Assembly: GCF_003121295.1 (NCBI RefSeq)
Contig: NZ_PHNC01000031.1
Location: 1,366,439-1,430,438, forward strand
Direction: 5' to 3'
Length of the DNA: 64,000 nt
Source: Streptomyces orinoci
GTDB taxonomy: Bacteria; Actinomycetota; Actinomycetes; Streptomycetales; Streptomycetaceae
The position numbers and the translations under genes were made by a program. The notes under the pieces are model-generated. The model was not told where the DNA came from and ran no database searches. It saw only the letters and a list, made by a program, of their open reading frames with translations. Numbering within the stretch: the stretch's first letter is position 1; every line of letters begins with the position of its first letter. Below, in pieces: positions 25,433 through 34,168 of this stretch.

Positions 25433-26419
25433 GTGAGGATCTTCGGCAGGGTAAGGCACCGGCCTTCCGCCTCCTGGCGGCAGGCCACCGACCGCGCCTT
25501 CACTCTGATCGGCGACGGCCGGTACGAGGACGCGGGCGCGCTGCTGACGCGCGCCGCCGACATGGAGCCATGGCTGTCCGAGTCATGGTTCAACCTGGCA
25601 CTGCTGCACAAGTTCCGGCATGACTGGGAGCAGGCCCGCGCCGCCGGCCTGCGGGCCGTGGCACTGCTGGACCGGGAGGCGGGCGCCCCCGACTGGTGGA
25701 ATGTGGGCATCGCCGCCACCGCCCTGCAGGACTGGCCGCTGGCCCGCCGCGCCTGGCAGGCGTACGGGCTGAAGGTGCCCGGCGAGGGCAGCCCGGCCGG
25801 TGAGCCGGTGGGCATGGAGCTGGGCAGCGCTGCGGTGCGGCTCTCCCCGGAGGGCGAGGCCGAGGTGGTCTGGGGCCGCAGACTGGACCCGGCGCGGATG
25901 GAGGTGCTCTCCATCCCGCTGCCCTCCTCCGGCCGCCGCTGGGGCGAGGTGGTGCTGCACGACGGCGTCCCGCACGGCGAGCGGGTGACCGCGGCCGGCC
26001 CGTCCTACCCGGTCTTCGACGAGATCGAGCTATGGGCGCCCTCGCCGGTGCCCACCTGGGTGGTGCTGCTGGAGGCTGCCGCCGAGTCGGACCGGGACGC
26101 CCTGGAGCGGCTGGCGGCCGACGCGGGCTTCGCCGCCGAGGACTGGTCCTCCTCGGTGCGGCTGCTGTGCCGCACCTGCTCGGAGAGCCGGATGCCCAGC
26201 GACGAGGGCGACGGCGAGCATCTGGACCCGCACGACCACAGCGAGCCCGGCCACCCCGGCCCGCTGGGCCACCGCACCGCCGGCTCCGGCCTGCTGTGGG
26301 TGCCCGAGCGCGAGTGCGGCATCGCGGCGCCCGCCGGGCTGGTGCGCGGGCTGCTGGACGGCTGGGTCGCCGACAGCCCCGACACCCGTGAGTGGCGTGA
26401 TCTGGAAGAGGTCTGCTGA
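25433..26419 (+). CDS. Tetratricopeptide repeat protein of unknown function
   Basis: 328 residues. TPR-like helices occupy about residues 10-100 (AFTLIGDGRYEDAGALLTRA, SWFNLALLHKFRHDWEQARA). The rest is a conserved Streptomyces domain (WGRRLDPARMEVLSIPLPSS, YPVFDEIELWAP) with a CRTCSESRMPS segment and an acidic His-rich loop. The GTG at 25433 (VRIFGRVRHRPSASW) is chosen from homologues. It lies 75 bases upstream of the peptide deformylase gene. Confidence 0.75.
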   Translation: MRIFGRVRHRPSASWRQATDRAFTLIGDGRYEDAGALLTRAADMEPWLSESWFNLALLHKFRHDWEQARAAGLRAVALLDREAGAPDWWNVGIAATALQDWPLARRAWQAYGLKVPGEGSPAGEPVGMELGSAAVRLSPEGEAEVVWGRRLDPARMEVLSIPLPSSGRRWGEVVLHDGVPHGERVTAAGPSYPVFDEIELWAPSPVPTWVVLLEAAAESDRDALERLAADAGFAAEDWSSSVRLLCRTCSESRMPSDEGDGEHLDPHDHSEPGHPGPLGHRTAGSGLLWVPERECGIAAPAGLVRGLLDGWVADSPDTREWRDLEEVC

Positions 26420-26493
26420 GGCCGCGGGGCGGCACCCGTACCCTGTCAGGGCAAGATAGTGCTTTCGGGTTGTGAGAGAGGCATACGGCGGCC

Positions 26494-27123
26494 ATGGCGC
26501 AGCAAGAGACCGAGCAGTCGGTGAACGAAGAGTTCATCGATGATGTGACGGACGCGGAGGAGCGCGAGCGGGCGCACCGGGAGCGGGGCACATCCCGTCC
26601 GATCACCGTCTACGGCAACCCGGTGCTGCACAGGGAGTGCCAGGACGTCACCGCCTTCGACGACGAACTGGCCAGGCTGATCGACGACATGTTCGCCAGC
26701 CAGCGCACCGCGGAGGGCGTCGGCCTGGCCGCCAACCAGATCGGTGTGGACCTCAAGGTCTTCGTCTACGACTGCCAGGATGACGAGGGCGTCCGGCATG
26801 TCGGCCATGTCTGCAACCCGGTGCTGGACGACCTCCCGGCCGACCAGCGGGTGCTGGACGACTCCAACGAGGGCTGTCTGTCGGTGCCCACCGCCTACGC
26901 GGAGCTGGCCCGCCCCGACTACGCGGTGGTACGCGGCCAGGACATGCACGGCAAGCCGATCGTGGTGCGCGGCACGGGCTACTTCGCCCGCTGCCTCCAG
27001 CACGAGACCGACCACCTCTACGGCCGGCTCTACATCGACCGCCTGTCCAAGCGGGACCGCAAGGACGCGCTCCGGCAGATGGCGGAGGGCACGCCGCGGT
27101 ACCCGGTCGTTCCCAACGACTGA
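26494..27123 (+). CDS. def: Peptide deformylase
   Basis: 209 residues. It removes the formyl group from the N-terminal Met of new proteins. The three family motifs are present: GVGLAANQ (75-82), EGCLS (126-130, metal ligand C128) and QHETDH (169-174, ligands H170 and H174, catalytic E171). An acidic N-terminal extension of about 35 residues precedes the catalytic domain. This gene is not next to fmt, so it is probably one of several deformylases in the genome. Confidence 0.95.
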   Translation: MAQQETEQSVNEEFIDDVTDAEERERAHRERGTSRPITVYGNPVLHRECQDVTAFDDELARLIDDMFASQRTAEGVGLAANQIGVDLKVFVYDCQDDEGVRHVGHVCNPVLDDLPADQRVLDDSNEGCLSVPTAYAELARPDYAVVRGQDMHGKPIVVRGTGYFARCLQHETDHLYGRLYIDRLSKRDRKDALRQMAEGTPRYPVVPND

Positions 27124-27131
27124 CCCCGCCG

Positions 27132-27157
27132 GGGGTGAGCCGGCACCGGCTCACCCC
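27132..27157. terminator. Bidirectional hairpin between def and the YCII gene
   Basis: 12-base-pair perfect stem (ggggtgagccgg and its complement) with a 2-base loop. It contains the stop codon of the minus-strand YCII gene (27151-27153). Confidence 0.7.
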
Positions 27158-27501
27158 AGCTCGGCGGCCTCCATGATGGGCCGCAGCTCAACGACCCCTT
27201 CCCGGAAGGGAATCCGGGTCGCCCAGTCCTTGGCCTCGTCCATGGACGCGACCTCGATCACCCAGTAGCCGGCGACCAGTTCCTCCGTCTCGGGGAACGG
27301 ACCGGCGATCACGCTCGGCCGGCCGCCGGCGAACACCACCCGCGCCCCGTCCGAGGACGGCCGCAGCCCGTCGGCCGCCAGCAGCACCCCCGCCTTGGCC
27401 AGCTCATCGTTGAACCGGCCCATCTCCGCGAACTCCTCCTTGCCCGGCAGCGCCCCGGCCTCCGAGTCCTCGTTCGCCTTGACCAGCATCATCACTCGCA
27501 T
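27151..27501 (-). CDS. YCII-related domain protein
   Basis: 116 residues starting MRVMMLVKANEDSEAG, a ferredoxin-like dimeric fold related to YciI/DGPF. The conserved core is GVLLAADGLRPSSDGARVVF and GPFPETEELVAGYWVIEV. The function is unknown; homologues are often near ECF sigma genes but none is adjacent here. It follows nrdB after a strong terminator, so it should have its own promoter. Confidence 0.85.
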   Translation of the reverse strand: MRVMMLVKANEDSEAGALPGKEEFAEMGRFNDELAKAGVLLAADGLRPSSDGARVVFAGGRPSVIAGPFPETEELVAGYWVIEVASMDEAKDWATRIPFREGVVELRPIMEAAELG

Positions 27502-27533
27502 CGGCGGATACGCCTCTCTGCTCGATGAGAAAA

Positions 27534-27577
27534 CGGCAGGACCGCCGGACAGCATTCACCACCCGGCGGTCCTGCCG
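27534..27577 (-). terminator. Intrinsic terminator of the nrdAB operon
   Basis: 15-base-pair perfect stem (cggcaggaccgccgg and its complement), 14-base loop; in the minus-strand transcript it is followed by TTTT. It lies between the nrdB stop and the YCII start. Confidence 0.85.
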
Positions 27578-27598
27578 CACGCCTATCCGCTTCGCGTC

Positions 27599-28672
27599 TC
27601 AGAACTCGTCGTCGAAGGAGACCGAGCCTTCAACGGCGATCTGGTAGGCCGAGGCCCGCCGCTCGAAGAAGTTGGTCAGCTCCTGGACGTTCTGCAGCTC
27701 CATAAAGGAGAACGGGTTCTCCGAGCCATAGACGGCCGGGAAGCCCAGCCGCTGGAGCCGCTGGTCGGCCACGCACTGGAGGTACTCGCGCATGGACTCG
27801 GTGTTCATGCCCGGCAGGCCCTCGCCGCACAGGTCCCGGCCGAACTGCAGCTCGGCCTCCACGGCCTCCTTGAGCATGTCGGTGACCTGCTGCTGGAGCT
27901 CCTCGTCGAAGAGGTCGGGCTCCTCCTGGCGGACGGTGTCCACCACCTCGAAGGCGAAGTTCATATGCATGGTCTCGTCGCGGAACACCCAGTTGGTGCC
28001 GGTGGCCAGACCGTGCAGCAGACCGCGGCTGCGGAACCAGTAGACATAGGCGAAGGCACCGTAGAAGAACAGTCCCTCGATGCAGGCCGCGAAGCAGATC
28101 AGATTGAGCAGGAAACGGCGGCGGTCGGCCTTGGTCTCCAGCCGGTCGATCTTCTCGACCGAGTCCATCCACTTGAAGCAGAACTGAGCCTTGTCCCGGA
28201 TGGAGGGAATGTTCTCCACCGCGGCGAAGGCGGCCGCCCGCTCCTCCGGGTCGGGGAGGTAGGTGTCCAGCAGCGTCAGATAGAACTGGACATGCACCGC
28301 CTCCTCGAAGAGCTGCCGCGACAAGTACAGCCGCGCCTCGGGGGAGTTGATGTGCTTGTAGAGGGTGAGCACCAGGTTGTTGGCCACGATGGAGTCACCG
28401 GTGGCGAAGAAGGCCACCAGCCGTCCGATCATGTGCTGCTCGCCCGGCGAGAGCTTGGCGAGGTCGGCCACGTCGGAGTGGAGATCGACCTCCTCCACGG
28501 TCCAGGTGTTCTTGATCGCGTCCCGGTAGCGGTCATAGAAGTCCGGGTACCGCATCGGACGCAGCGTCAGCTCGAAGCCGGGGTCGAGCAGGTTCTTCGG
28601 GCGTTCGGGCGAGGAGGTGTCGGCGCGAAGCGCCGTCGATGAGGGGTGGTGGTCGGGCGACGGGTTGGGCAT
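27599..28672 (-). CDS. nrdB: Class Ia ribonucleotide reductase small subunit
   Basis: 357 residues. It holds the diiron-tyrosyl radical cofactor: Asp in ATGDSIVANN, then Glu, His and radical Tyr in EEAVHVQFYLTLL (Tyr four after His, as in E. coli Y122), Glu in CIEGLFFYGAF and ExxH in RDETMHMNFAFE. The start overlaps the nrdA stop by one base (TAATG). In S. coelicolor nrdS follows these genes; here a terminator and a YCII gene follow instead. Confidence 0.95.
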   Translation of the reverse strand: MPNPSPDHHPSSTALRADTSSPERPKNLLDPGFELTLRPMRYPDFYDRYRDAIKNTWTVEEVDLHSDVADLAKLSPGEQHMIGRLVAFFATGDSIVANNLVLTLYKHINSPEARLYLSRQLFEEAVHVQFYLTLLDTYLPDPEERAAAFAAVENIPSIRDKAQFCFKWMDSVEKIDRLETKADRRRFLLNLICFAACIEGLFFYGAFAYVYWFRSRGLLHGLATGTNWVFRDETMHMNFAFEVVDTVRQEEPDLFDEELQQQVTDMLKEAVEAELQFGRDLCGEGLPGMNTESMREYLQCVADQRLQRLGFPAVYGSENPFSFMELQNVQELTNFFERRASAYQIAVEGSVSFDDEF

Positions 28673-31056
28673 TACTGGCAGGCCTCGCAGGACTCGGGGT
28701 TCTCAAGGGAGCAGGCGATGGCGTCCGCGTCGGGCGCGGCCTGCTGGACGGGGACGGTGGCGGCGGACGAGCCGGACGCCGCGCGGGCGATCCGGGTGGC
28801 CGGGCGCGAGCGCAGGTAGTACGTGGTCTTGATGCCCTGCTTCCAGGCGTATGCGTACATCGAGCTGAGCTTGCCGATGGTCGGCGAGGCCATGAAGAGG
28901 TTGAGCGACTGGCTCTGGTCCAGGTACGGGGTACGGGCCGCGGCCATGTCGATCAGCGAGCGCTGCGGGATCTCCCAGGCGGTGCGGTACAGATCGCGCA
29001 CCTCCTGCGGGATCCAGTTCATCTCCTGGATGGAGCCATTGGCGTCCGTCATGGCGTCCCGGGTCGTCCGGTCCCAGACGCCCAGCTTCTTGAGGTCCTC
29101 CACCAGATAGGTGTTGACCTGGAGGAACTCCCCGCTGAGCGTCTCGCGCTTGAACAGGTTGGACACCTGCGGCTCGATGCACTCATAGACGCCCGCGATG
29201 GAGGCGATGGTGGCCGTGGGGGCGATGGCCAGCAGCAGCGAGTTGCGCATGCCGACCGAGGCGATCCGGGCGCGCAGCGCCTCCCAGCGGTCCGCCCAGG
29301 CGGGCACCGCGTTGGGGTAGTGGTCCGGGTGCAGCACCCCGCGGGCGGTGCGGGTGGCGGACCAGGCCGGGTGCGGGCCGTGCCGCTCGGCGAGGTCGGC
29401 GCTGGCCTCGTACGCGGCCAGCATGATCCGCTCGGAGATCCGGGTGGACAGCTCCTTGGCCTCGGCGGAGTCGAAGGGCAGCCGCAGCCGGAAGAACACA
29501 TCCTGAAGGCCCATCAGGCCCAGACCCACCGGCCGCCAGCGGGAGTTGGAGTTGCCCGCCTGCTCGGTCGGATAGAAGTTGATGTCCACCACGCGGTCCA
29601 GGAAGGTCACCGCGGTACGGACGGTACGGTCCAGCTTCGCCCAGTCCATCTCCCCGTCCTCGCCCAGGTGGGCGGCGAGGTTGACCGAGCCGAGGTTGCA
29701 GACGGCGGTCTCCCCGTCGTCGGTCACCTCGAGGATCTCGGTGCAGAGGTTGGAGGAGTGGACGACCCGGCCCGGCTCGGCCGTCTGGTTGGCGGTGCGG
29801 TTGGCGGCGTCCTTGAAGGTCATCCAGCCATTGCCGGTCTGCGCCAGGGTGCGCATCATCCGGGCGTAGAGCACCCGGGCCGGGATGGTCTTGACGGCCT
29901 TGCCCGCGGCCTCGTACGCGCGGTACGCGGCGTCGAACTCCGCGCCGTAGAGGTCCACCAGGTCCGGGGTGTCCACCGGGGAGAACAGCGACCAGTCGGC
30001 GTCCGCCTCCACCCGGCGCATGAACTCGTCCGGGATCCAGTGCGCGATATTGAGGTTGTGGGTGCGGCGGGCCTCCTCGCCCGTGTTGTCCCGCAGCTCC
30101 AGGAACTCCTCGATGTCCGCGTGCCAGGTCTCCAGGTAGACACAGGCCGCGCCCTTGCGCCGGCCGCCCTGGTTGACGGCCGCCACCGAGGCGTCCAGGG
30201 TGCGCAGGAAGGGCACGATGCCATTGGAGTGGCCGTTGGTGCCCCGGATCAGCGAACCGCGGGAGCGGATGCGGGAGTAGGACAGGCCGATGCCGCCGGC
30301 GTGCTTGGACAGCCGGGCCACCTGGTGGTAGCGCTCGTAGATGGAGTCCAGCTCGTCCAGCGGGGAGTCCAGCAGATAGCAGGAGGACATCTGCGGGTGC
30401 CGGGTGCCGGAGTTGAAGAGCGTGGGGGAGGACGGCAGGTAGGAGAGCGTGCTGGTGAGCCGGTAGAGCTCGGCCACATCGGCCAGCGCCCGCTCGGTGT
30501 GGTCCTCGGCCAGGCCGCAGGCCACCCGCAGCAGGAAGTGCTGCGGGGTCTCGATCACCTGACGGGTGATGGGGTGGCGCAGCAGATAGCGGCTGTGCAG
30601 GGTGCGCAGGCCGAAGTAGCCGAAGCGGTCGTCGGCGCCCTCGGCCAGCGCCGCCTCCACCAGCGCGTCCAGGCGCTCCGCGTGGGTGGTGACGAACTCG
30701 GCGGTCTCGTCGCCGATCAGGCCCTCGCGGTGGCCGGTGGCGACCGAGGCGGAGAAGGAGACGGCGCCCTGTCCGGCGGCCTCCTCGCGGATGGCCAGGG
30801 TGAGCAGCCGGGCGGCCAGCCGGGAGTACTCGGGCTCCTCGGCGATCAGCCCGGCGGCGGCCTCGGTGGCCAGCGAGCGCAGCTCGGCCTCGTCGGAGCC
30901 GGGGTGCCGGCCACGCAGCGCGGCGGCGGCCACCTTCCCGGGGTCCGTGGCGGGCAGGTCGGCGGTCAGTTCGGTCAGGGTGCGCAGCAGCGCGGTCCCG
31001 GGACCGCCGGACGCTTCCGCTGACACTGAGGCCGGTTCTGCGGGCGCGATGGTCAC
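28672..31056 (-). CDS. nrdA: Class Ia ribonucleotide reductase large subunit
   Basis: 794 residues. It reduces ribonucleotides to deoxyribonucleotides. The active-site cysteines are in HPQMSSCYLL, SSNLCTEI and AVCNLGSVNL, and the C-terminal redox pair is in ESCEACQ. An N-terminal ~90-residue region corresponds to an ATP-cone-like segment but is divergent. The GTG start at 31056 has GAGGGAGAG just ahead. It is preceded by a cobalamin riboswitch, which fits a B12-independent enzyme switched off when B12 allows the class II enzyme to work. Confidence 0.95.
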   Translation of the reverse strand: MTIAPAEPASVSAEASGGPGTALLRTLTELTADLPATDPGKVAAAALRGRHPGSDEAELRSLATEAAAGLIAEEPEYSRLAARLLTLAIREEAAGQGAVSFSASVATGHREGLIGDETAEFVTTHAERLDALVEAALAEGADDRFGYFGLRTLHSRYLLRHPITRQVIETPQHFLLRVACGLAEDHTERALADVAELYRLTSTLSYLPSSPTLFNSGTRHPQMSSCYLLDSPLDELDSIYERYHQVARLSKHAGGIGLSYSRIRSRGSLIRGTNGHSNGIVPFLRTLDASVAAVNQGGRRKGAACVYLETWHADIEEFLELRDNTGEEARRTHNLNIAHWIPDEFMRRVEADADWSLFSPVDTPDLVDLYGAEFDAAYRAYEAAGKAVKTIPARVLYARMMRTLAQTGNGWMTFKDAANRTANQTAEPGRVVHSSNLCTEILEVTDDGETAVCNLGSVNLAAHLGEDGEMDWAKLDRTVRTAVTFLDRVVDINFYPTEQAGNSNSRWRPVGLGLMGLQDVFFRLRLPFDSAEAKELSTRISERIMLAAYEASADLAERHGPHPAWSATRTARGVLHPDHYPNAVPAWADRWEALRARIASVGMRNSLLLAIAPTATIASIAGVYECIEPQVSNLFKRETLSGEFLQVNTYLVEDLKKLGVWDRTTRDAMTDANGSIQEMNWIPQEVRDLYRTAWEIPQRSLIDMAAARTPYLDQSQSLNLFMASPTIGKLSSMYAYAWKQGIKTTYYLRSRPATRIARAASGSSAATVPVQQAAPDADAIACSLENPESCEACQ

Positions 31057-31224
31057 GTGTGGCTCTCCCTCGCTCGGCTGGGGGCCGGGCGGGAGGACGG
31101 CAAGGCACGCCAGGGCAGCCCCGAGCGCATCGGAGCGTTCGCCACACCAGCGTCCCTCGGCCCAACCCGCGAGGCCCGGACGTATTCCACGCCCAGGCCG
31201 GGCCGGGGGCTCGGTCATGGGCGT

Positions 31225-31324
31225 GCTGCCGGCAGGTCCTCGGACTGGTGGTGCGTCAAAAGAGCACACATTCACCGTTGCGGGACAGTTCCGGAATTCC
31301 ACCGGATTCCCCTGCGGCGGCAGC
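31225..31324 (-). ncRNA. Cobalamin (B12) riboswitch aptamer
   Basis: On the minus strand the leader reads GGGAATCCGGTG, then CTGTCCCGCAACGGTGA, and then the B12 box AGTCCGAGGACCTGCC (within 31227-31246). The ends pair as P1: GCTGCCG (31324-31318) with CGGCAGC (31231-31225). It sits about 170 bases upstream of nrdA. Known biology: B12 riboswitches repress class Ia nrdAB in Streptomyces. Confidence 0.93.
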
Positions 31325-31331
31325 GAAGACG

Positions 31332-31378
31332 AGCATACATCTAGTGCCGGGTGACGGAGGCACCCCCACATCTAGTGC
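31332..31378 (-). promoter_or_regulatory. Tandem NrdR-box-like sites upstream of the riboswitch
   Basis: A 15-base direct repeat, ACATCTAGTGCCGGG, at 31337-31351 and 31368-31382, spaced 31 bases (three helical turns). Read as 16-base boxes they are 31332-31347 and 31363-31378, each with one good half-site for NrdR (TAGTG) and one degenerate half. NrdR is the ATP-cone repressor of nrd genes and binds paired boxes at such spacing. Confidence 0.65.
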
Positions 31379-31551
31379 CGGGATCGTGATAGTGCGCCCA
31401 GGGCTGGGCCTGATTGCCATGCTGAGGCCGCCCGGGGACCGGGACCGACGCGCCCTGATCGAGGCTTGTGTTCGCTTACTGACGCAATGTGATTAATCTA
31501 CGGAATGCGCAATTCCTGGCCCCGTCCGACCCCGTGAAGGACGCCCATGTG

Positions 31552-33816
31552 ATGCCCCTCCGCTTCTCCCTGGCAAAGACCGTCTACGGTACCCGCCGCC
31601 GGGCCCTCTGCAGCCTGGTGCTGCTCGCCGCGGTGGCCCTGGCGGCCGGGCTGGGCGGTCATGGAGTCGGGGAACGACTGGCGCCCGGCGGCTGGACCCC
31701 GGCCCACGCCCAGTCCACCCGGGCGGACACCCTGCTCGCCGACCGCTTCCACGCCGGGCAGCCGCAGCTGCTGTTGTTGGCGACCGCGAAGGGTTCCATC
31801 GACGCCCCGGAGGCGGACCGCGCCGGGCGCGCGCTGACCGCCCGGCTGACCGCCGACCCGCGCGTGTCGTGGGTACGCGGCTACTGGCCCCGGCAGACGC
31901 CCGAACTGCGCGGCCGGGACGGGCACAGCGCCCTGGTGGCGGTGCGCTTCGCCGGGGACGAGAGCGCGGTCCGCGCGGTGAGCAAGGAGGTGACCGACCG
32001 GGAGACCAGGCCGGGCGGAGCGCTGAGCGTCGCACCGGCCGGGGAGTCCGCACTGTTCTCCGAGATGGAACGGCTCAGCACCAGGGGCGCCATGATCGCC
32101 GAGCTGATCGTGGCGCCCCTGGTGCTGCTGGTGCTGCTGTGGGTCTTCGGCAGCCTGGTGGCCGCCCTGCTGCCGGTGGCGGTGGGCGCCTTCGCCGTAC
32201 TCACCACCACCGCGCTGCTAAGGGCGCTCAGCGAGCTGATGACGGTCTCCATGTTCGTCCTCAATATCGCCACCGCCCTGGGTTTCGGCCTCGCCGTGGA
32301 CTACTGCCTGCTGATCGTCAGCCGCTTCACCGAGGAACTCCACGGCGGGGCGCGGCCGGTGACCGCCGCCCGGCGGGCCATGCGCACCGCCGGCCGGGCG
32401 GTGGTGTTCTCCGCCGTGACGGTCGCCGCCGCACTGGGCGCGCTCACCGTCTTCCCGCTGCCGCTCACCCGCTCCCTGGCGCTGGGCGGCGCGGTGGTCG
32501 CCCTCTGCTCGGCCGCCGGCGCCTTCCTGGTGCTGCCCGCGCTGCTGGTGCTGCTGGGGCCGCAGGTCAACCGCTTCGACCTGTTCCGCCGTTGGCGGGG
32601 CAGCGGCCGGCCGGTGGCCGAGGGCCGCTGGTACCGGCTGGCGCTCTGGGTCACCCGGCGGCCCGCGCTGGTCGCCCTGGGCACCCTGCTGCTGCTCGGC
32701 CTGCTGGCCCTGCCCGGCGCCCAGGCCCGGTTCGGGATGTACGACGACCGCATCCTGCCCGCCTCCTCCCCGGTGGCCCGCGCCTCCCAGCGGCTGCGGG
32801 CCGAGTTCCCGGCCGACGACGAGGACGCGGCCGGCGTGGTGCTGCCCGCCGTCCATGTCCTGCCCCCGGGAACGGACCACAGCCGCCCGGCCCTGCGCTC
32901 CGCCCCCGACGAGCCCGCGGTCCACGCCTACGCGGCCCGGCTGTCCCGGCTCCCCGGAGTACGCCAGGTGACCACCGCCACCGGCGTCTACCGGAACGGG
33001 CTGCGCACCGCCCCCGCCGGGCCCTGGGCGGCGTCCTTCACCGGCCCGGCCGGCACCTGGCTGAGCGTCCGCCCCGCAGCGGACTCCGCGCTGTCCCCCG
33101 AGGGCCGCCGGCTGACCGAACGGCTGCGGGCCGAACCCGCCCCCGCCCCGGCCCTGGTGGGCGGCCCCGGCGCCCGGCTCACCGACACCGAGGACGCGCT
33201 GCTGGGTCCGATGCCGCTGGCCGTACTGCTCACCGTGGCCGCCACCCTGGTGCTGCTGTTCGCCTACACCCGCAGTGTGCTGGTGCCGGTGAAGGCCGTG
33301 CTGCTGAATGCGCTCAGCCTGGCGGCCACCTTCGGCATCATCGTCGCCGTCTTCCAGCAGGGCCGGCTGGAGGCACTGATCGGACCGCTGCGCGGCCCGC
33401 CCACCACCGATGTGGTCATCCCGGCGGTGATGTTCTGCACCGCCTTCGGGCTGTCCATGGACTACGAGGTCTTCCTGCTCTCCCGGATCCTGGAGGAGCA
33501 CCGCCGGGGCACCCCCACCCGGCTGGCGGTGGCCACCGGACTCCAGCGCACCGGGCGGCTGTTCACCTCCGCCGCGCTGGTCTTCGCGGTGGTGATGGCC
33601 TCGCTGGCCGCCTGCGACCTGGTGATGCTCCAGCTGATCGGCTTCGGGCTGGCGGTGGCGGTGCTGCTGGACTGCACGCTGGTACGGGCGTTGCTGGTGC
33701 CGGCGGTCATGTCCCTGGTAGGCCACGCCAATTGGTGGCCCGCCTCCCGACGGAACGGCGCGCCCCACCAGGGGCGCGGGGAACTGCGCGACCAGCCCAG
33801 TGCGGCCCGCACGTGA
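31552..33816 (+). CDS. MMPL family (RND-type) transporter
   Basis: 754 residues with the duplicated RND layout: helix 1, an extracytoplasmic loop, five helices, then the second half. The paired motifs are GFGLAVDYCLLIVSRFTEEL (first half) and FGLSMDYEVFLLSRILEE (second half). MMPL proteins export lipids or lipid-linked compounds by proton motive force. The ATG at 31552 with GAAGGA ahead is the best start. The last ~20 residues (GAPHQGRGELRDQPSAART) are encoded by an intergenic repeat rather than by family sequence. Confidence 0.85.
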   Translation: MPLRFSLAKTVYGTRRRALCSLVLLAAVALAAGLGGHGVGERLAPGGWTPAHAQSTRADTLLADRFHAGQPQLLLLATAKGSIDAPEADRAGRALTARLTADPRVSWVRGYWPRQTPELRGRDGHSALVAVRFAGDESAVRAVSKEVTDRETRPGGALSVAPAGESALFSEMERLSTRGAMIAELIVAPLVLLVLLWVFGSLVAALLPVAVGAFAVLTTTALLRALSELMTVSMFVLNIATALGFGLAVDYCLLIVSRFTEELHGGARPVTAARRAMRTAGRAVVFSAVTVAAALGALTVFPLPLTRSLALGGAVVALCSAAGAFLVLPALLVLLGPQVNRFDLFRRWRGSGRPVAEGRWYRLALWVTRRPALVALGTLLLLGLLALPGAQARFGMYDDRILPASSPVARASQRLRAEFPADDEDAAGVVLPAVHVLPPGTDHSRPALRSAPDEPAVHAYAARLSRLPGVRQVTTATGVYRNGLRTAPAGPWAASFTGPAGTWLSVRPAADSALSPEGRRLTERLRAEPAPAPALVGGPGARLTDTEDALLGPMPLAVLLTVAATLVLLFAYTRSVLVPVKAVLLNALSLAATFGIIVAVFQQGRLEALIGPLRGPPTTDVVIPAVMFCTAFGLSMDYEVFLLSRILEEHRRGTPTRLAVATGLQRTGRLFTSAALVFAVVMASLAACDLVMLQLIGFGLAVAVLLDCTLVRALLVPAVMSLVGHANWWPASRRNGAPHQGRGELRDQPSAART
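33757..33816. repeat. Intergenic repeat, short form, copy 2 (inside MMPL 3' end)
   Basis: gcgccccaccaggggcgcgg followed by ggaactgcgcgaccagccc and gcggcccgcacgtga; the final TGA is the stop codon of the transporter gene. Confidence 0.75.
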
Positions 33817-33862
33817 CGCACGACCGTTTGCACGGGGTCGCCTTTCAGGCGCGGGCCGGGTT

Positions 33863-33918
33863 CCTACAGGGGCGCGGGGAAACTGCGCGACCAGCCCAAG
33901 GCGGCCCGCAGTTGAAAG
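33863..33918. repeat. Intergenic repeat, short form, copy 3
   Basis: caggggcgcggggaaactgc, then gcgaccagcccaaggcggcc cgcagttg. Same orientation as copy 2. The 352-base gap 33817-34168 is largely made of such repeats and holds no gene that I can support. Confidence 0.75.
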
Positions 33919-33946
33919 GCGGCCCCACGCCAACGGTTTCGTCTCA

Positions 33947-34000
33947 CATGCGGGCCGTACGTGGCTGGTCGCGCAGTTCCCCGCGCCCCTGCAAGAGGCA
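33947..34000. repeat. Intergenic repeat, short form, copy 4 (inverted)
   Basis: acatgcgggccgtacgtggc, then tggtcgcgcagttccccgcg cccctgc. It is inverted relative to copy 3 and can pair with it over about 40 bases. Confidence 0.75.
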
Positions 34001-34168
34001 CCCGGCGCTTTGTAAGCTACCCACAGTCCACCGCCGGTGAATCCGTCACCTTTCCAAGGCCCAAAACACCCCCACACCTGGCACTCTCTCCAATGAGCCC
34101 TCATCGCCCGGCCGTTGCCGTGACGTCCGCGGCTTGTTGATACCGGACTGATCCCAAAGGAGACGGAT

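Noticed and set aside
31337..31382. Direct repeat as target-site duplication of an insertion
   Set aside because: Only 16 bases lie between the copies and the spacing fits paired operator boxes.
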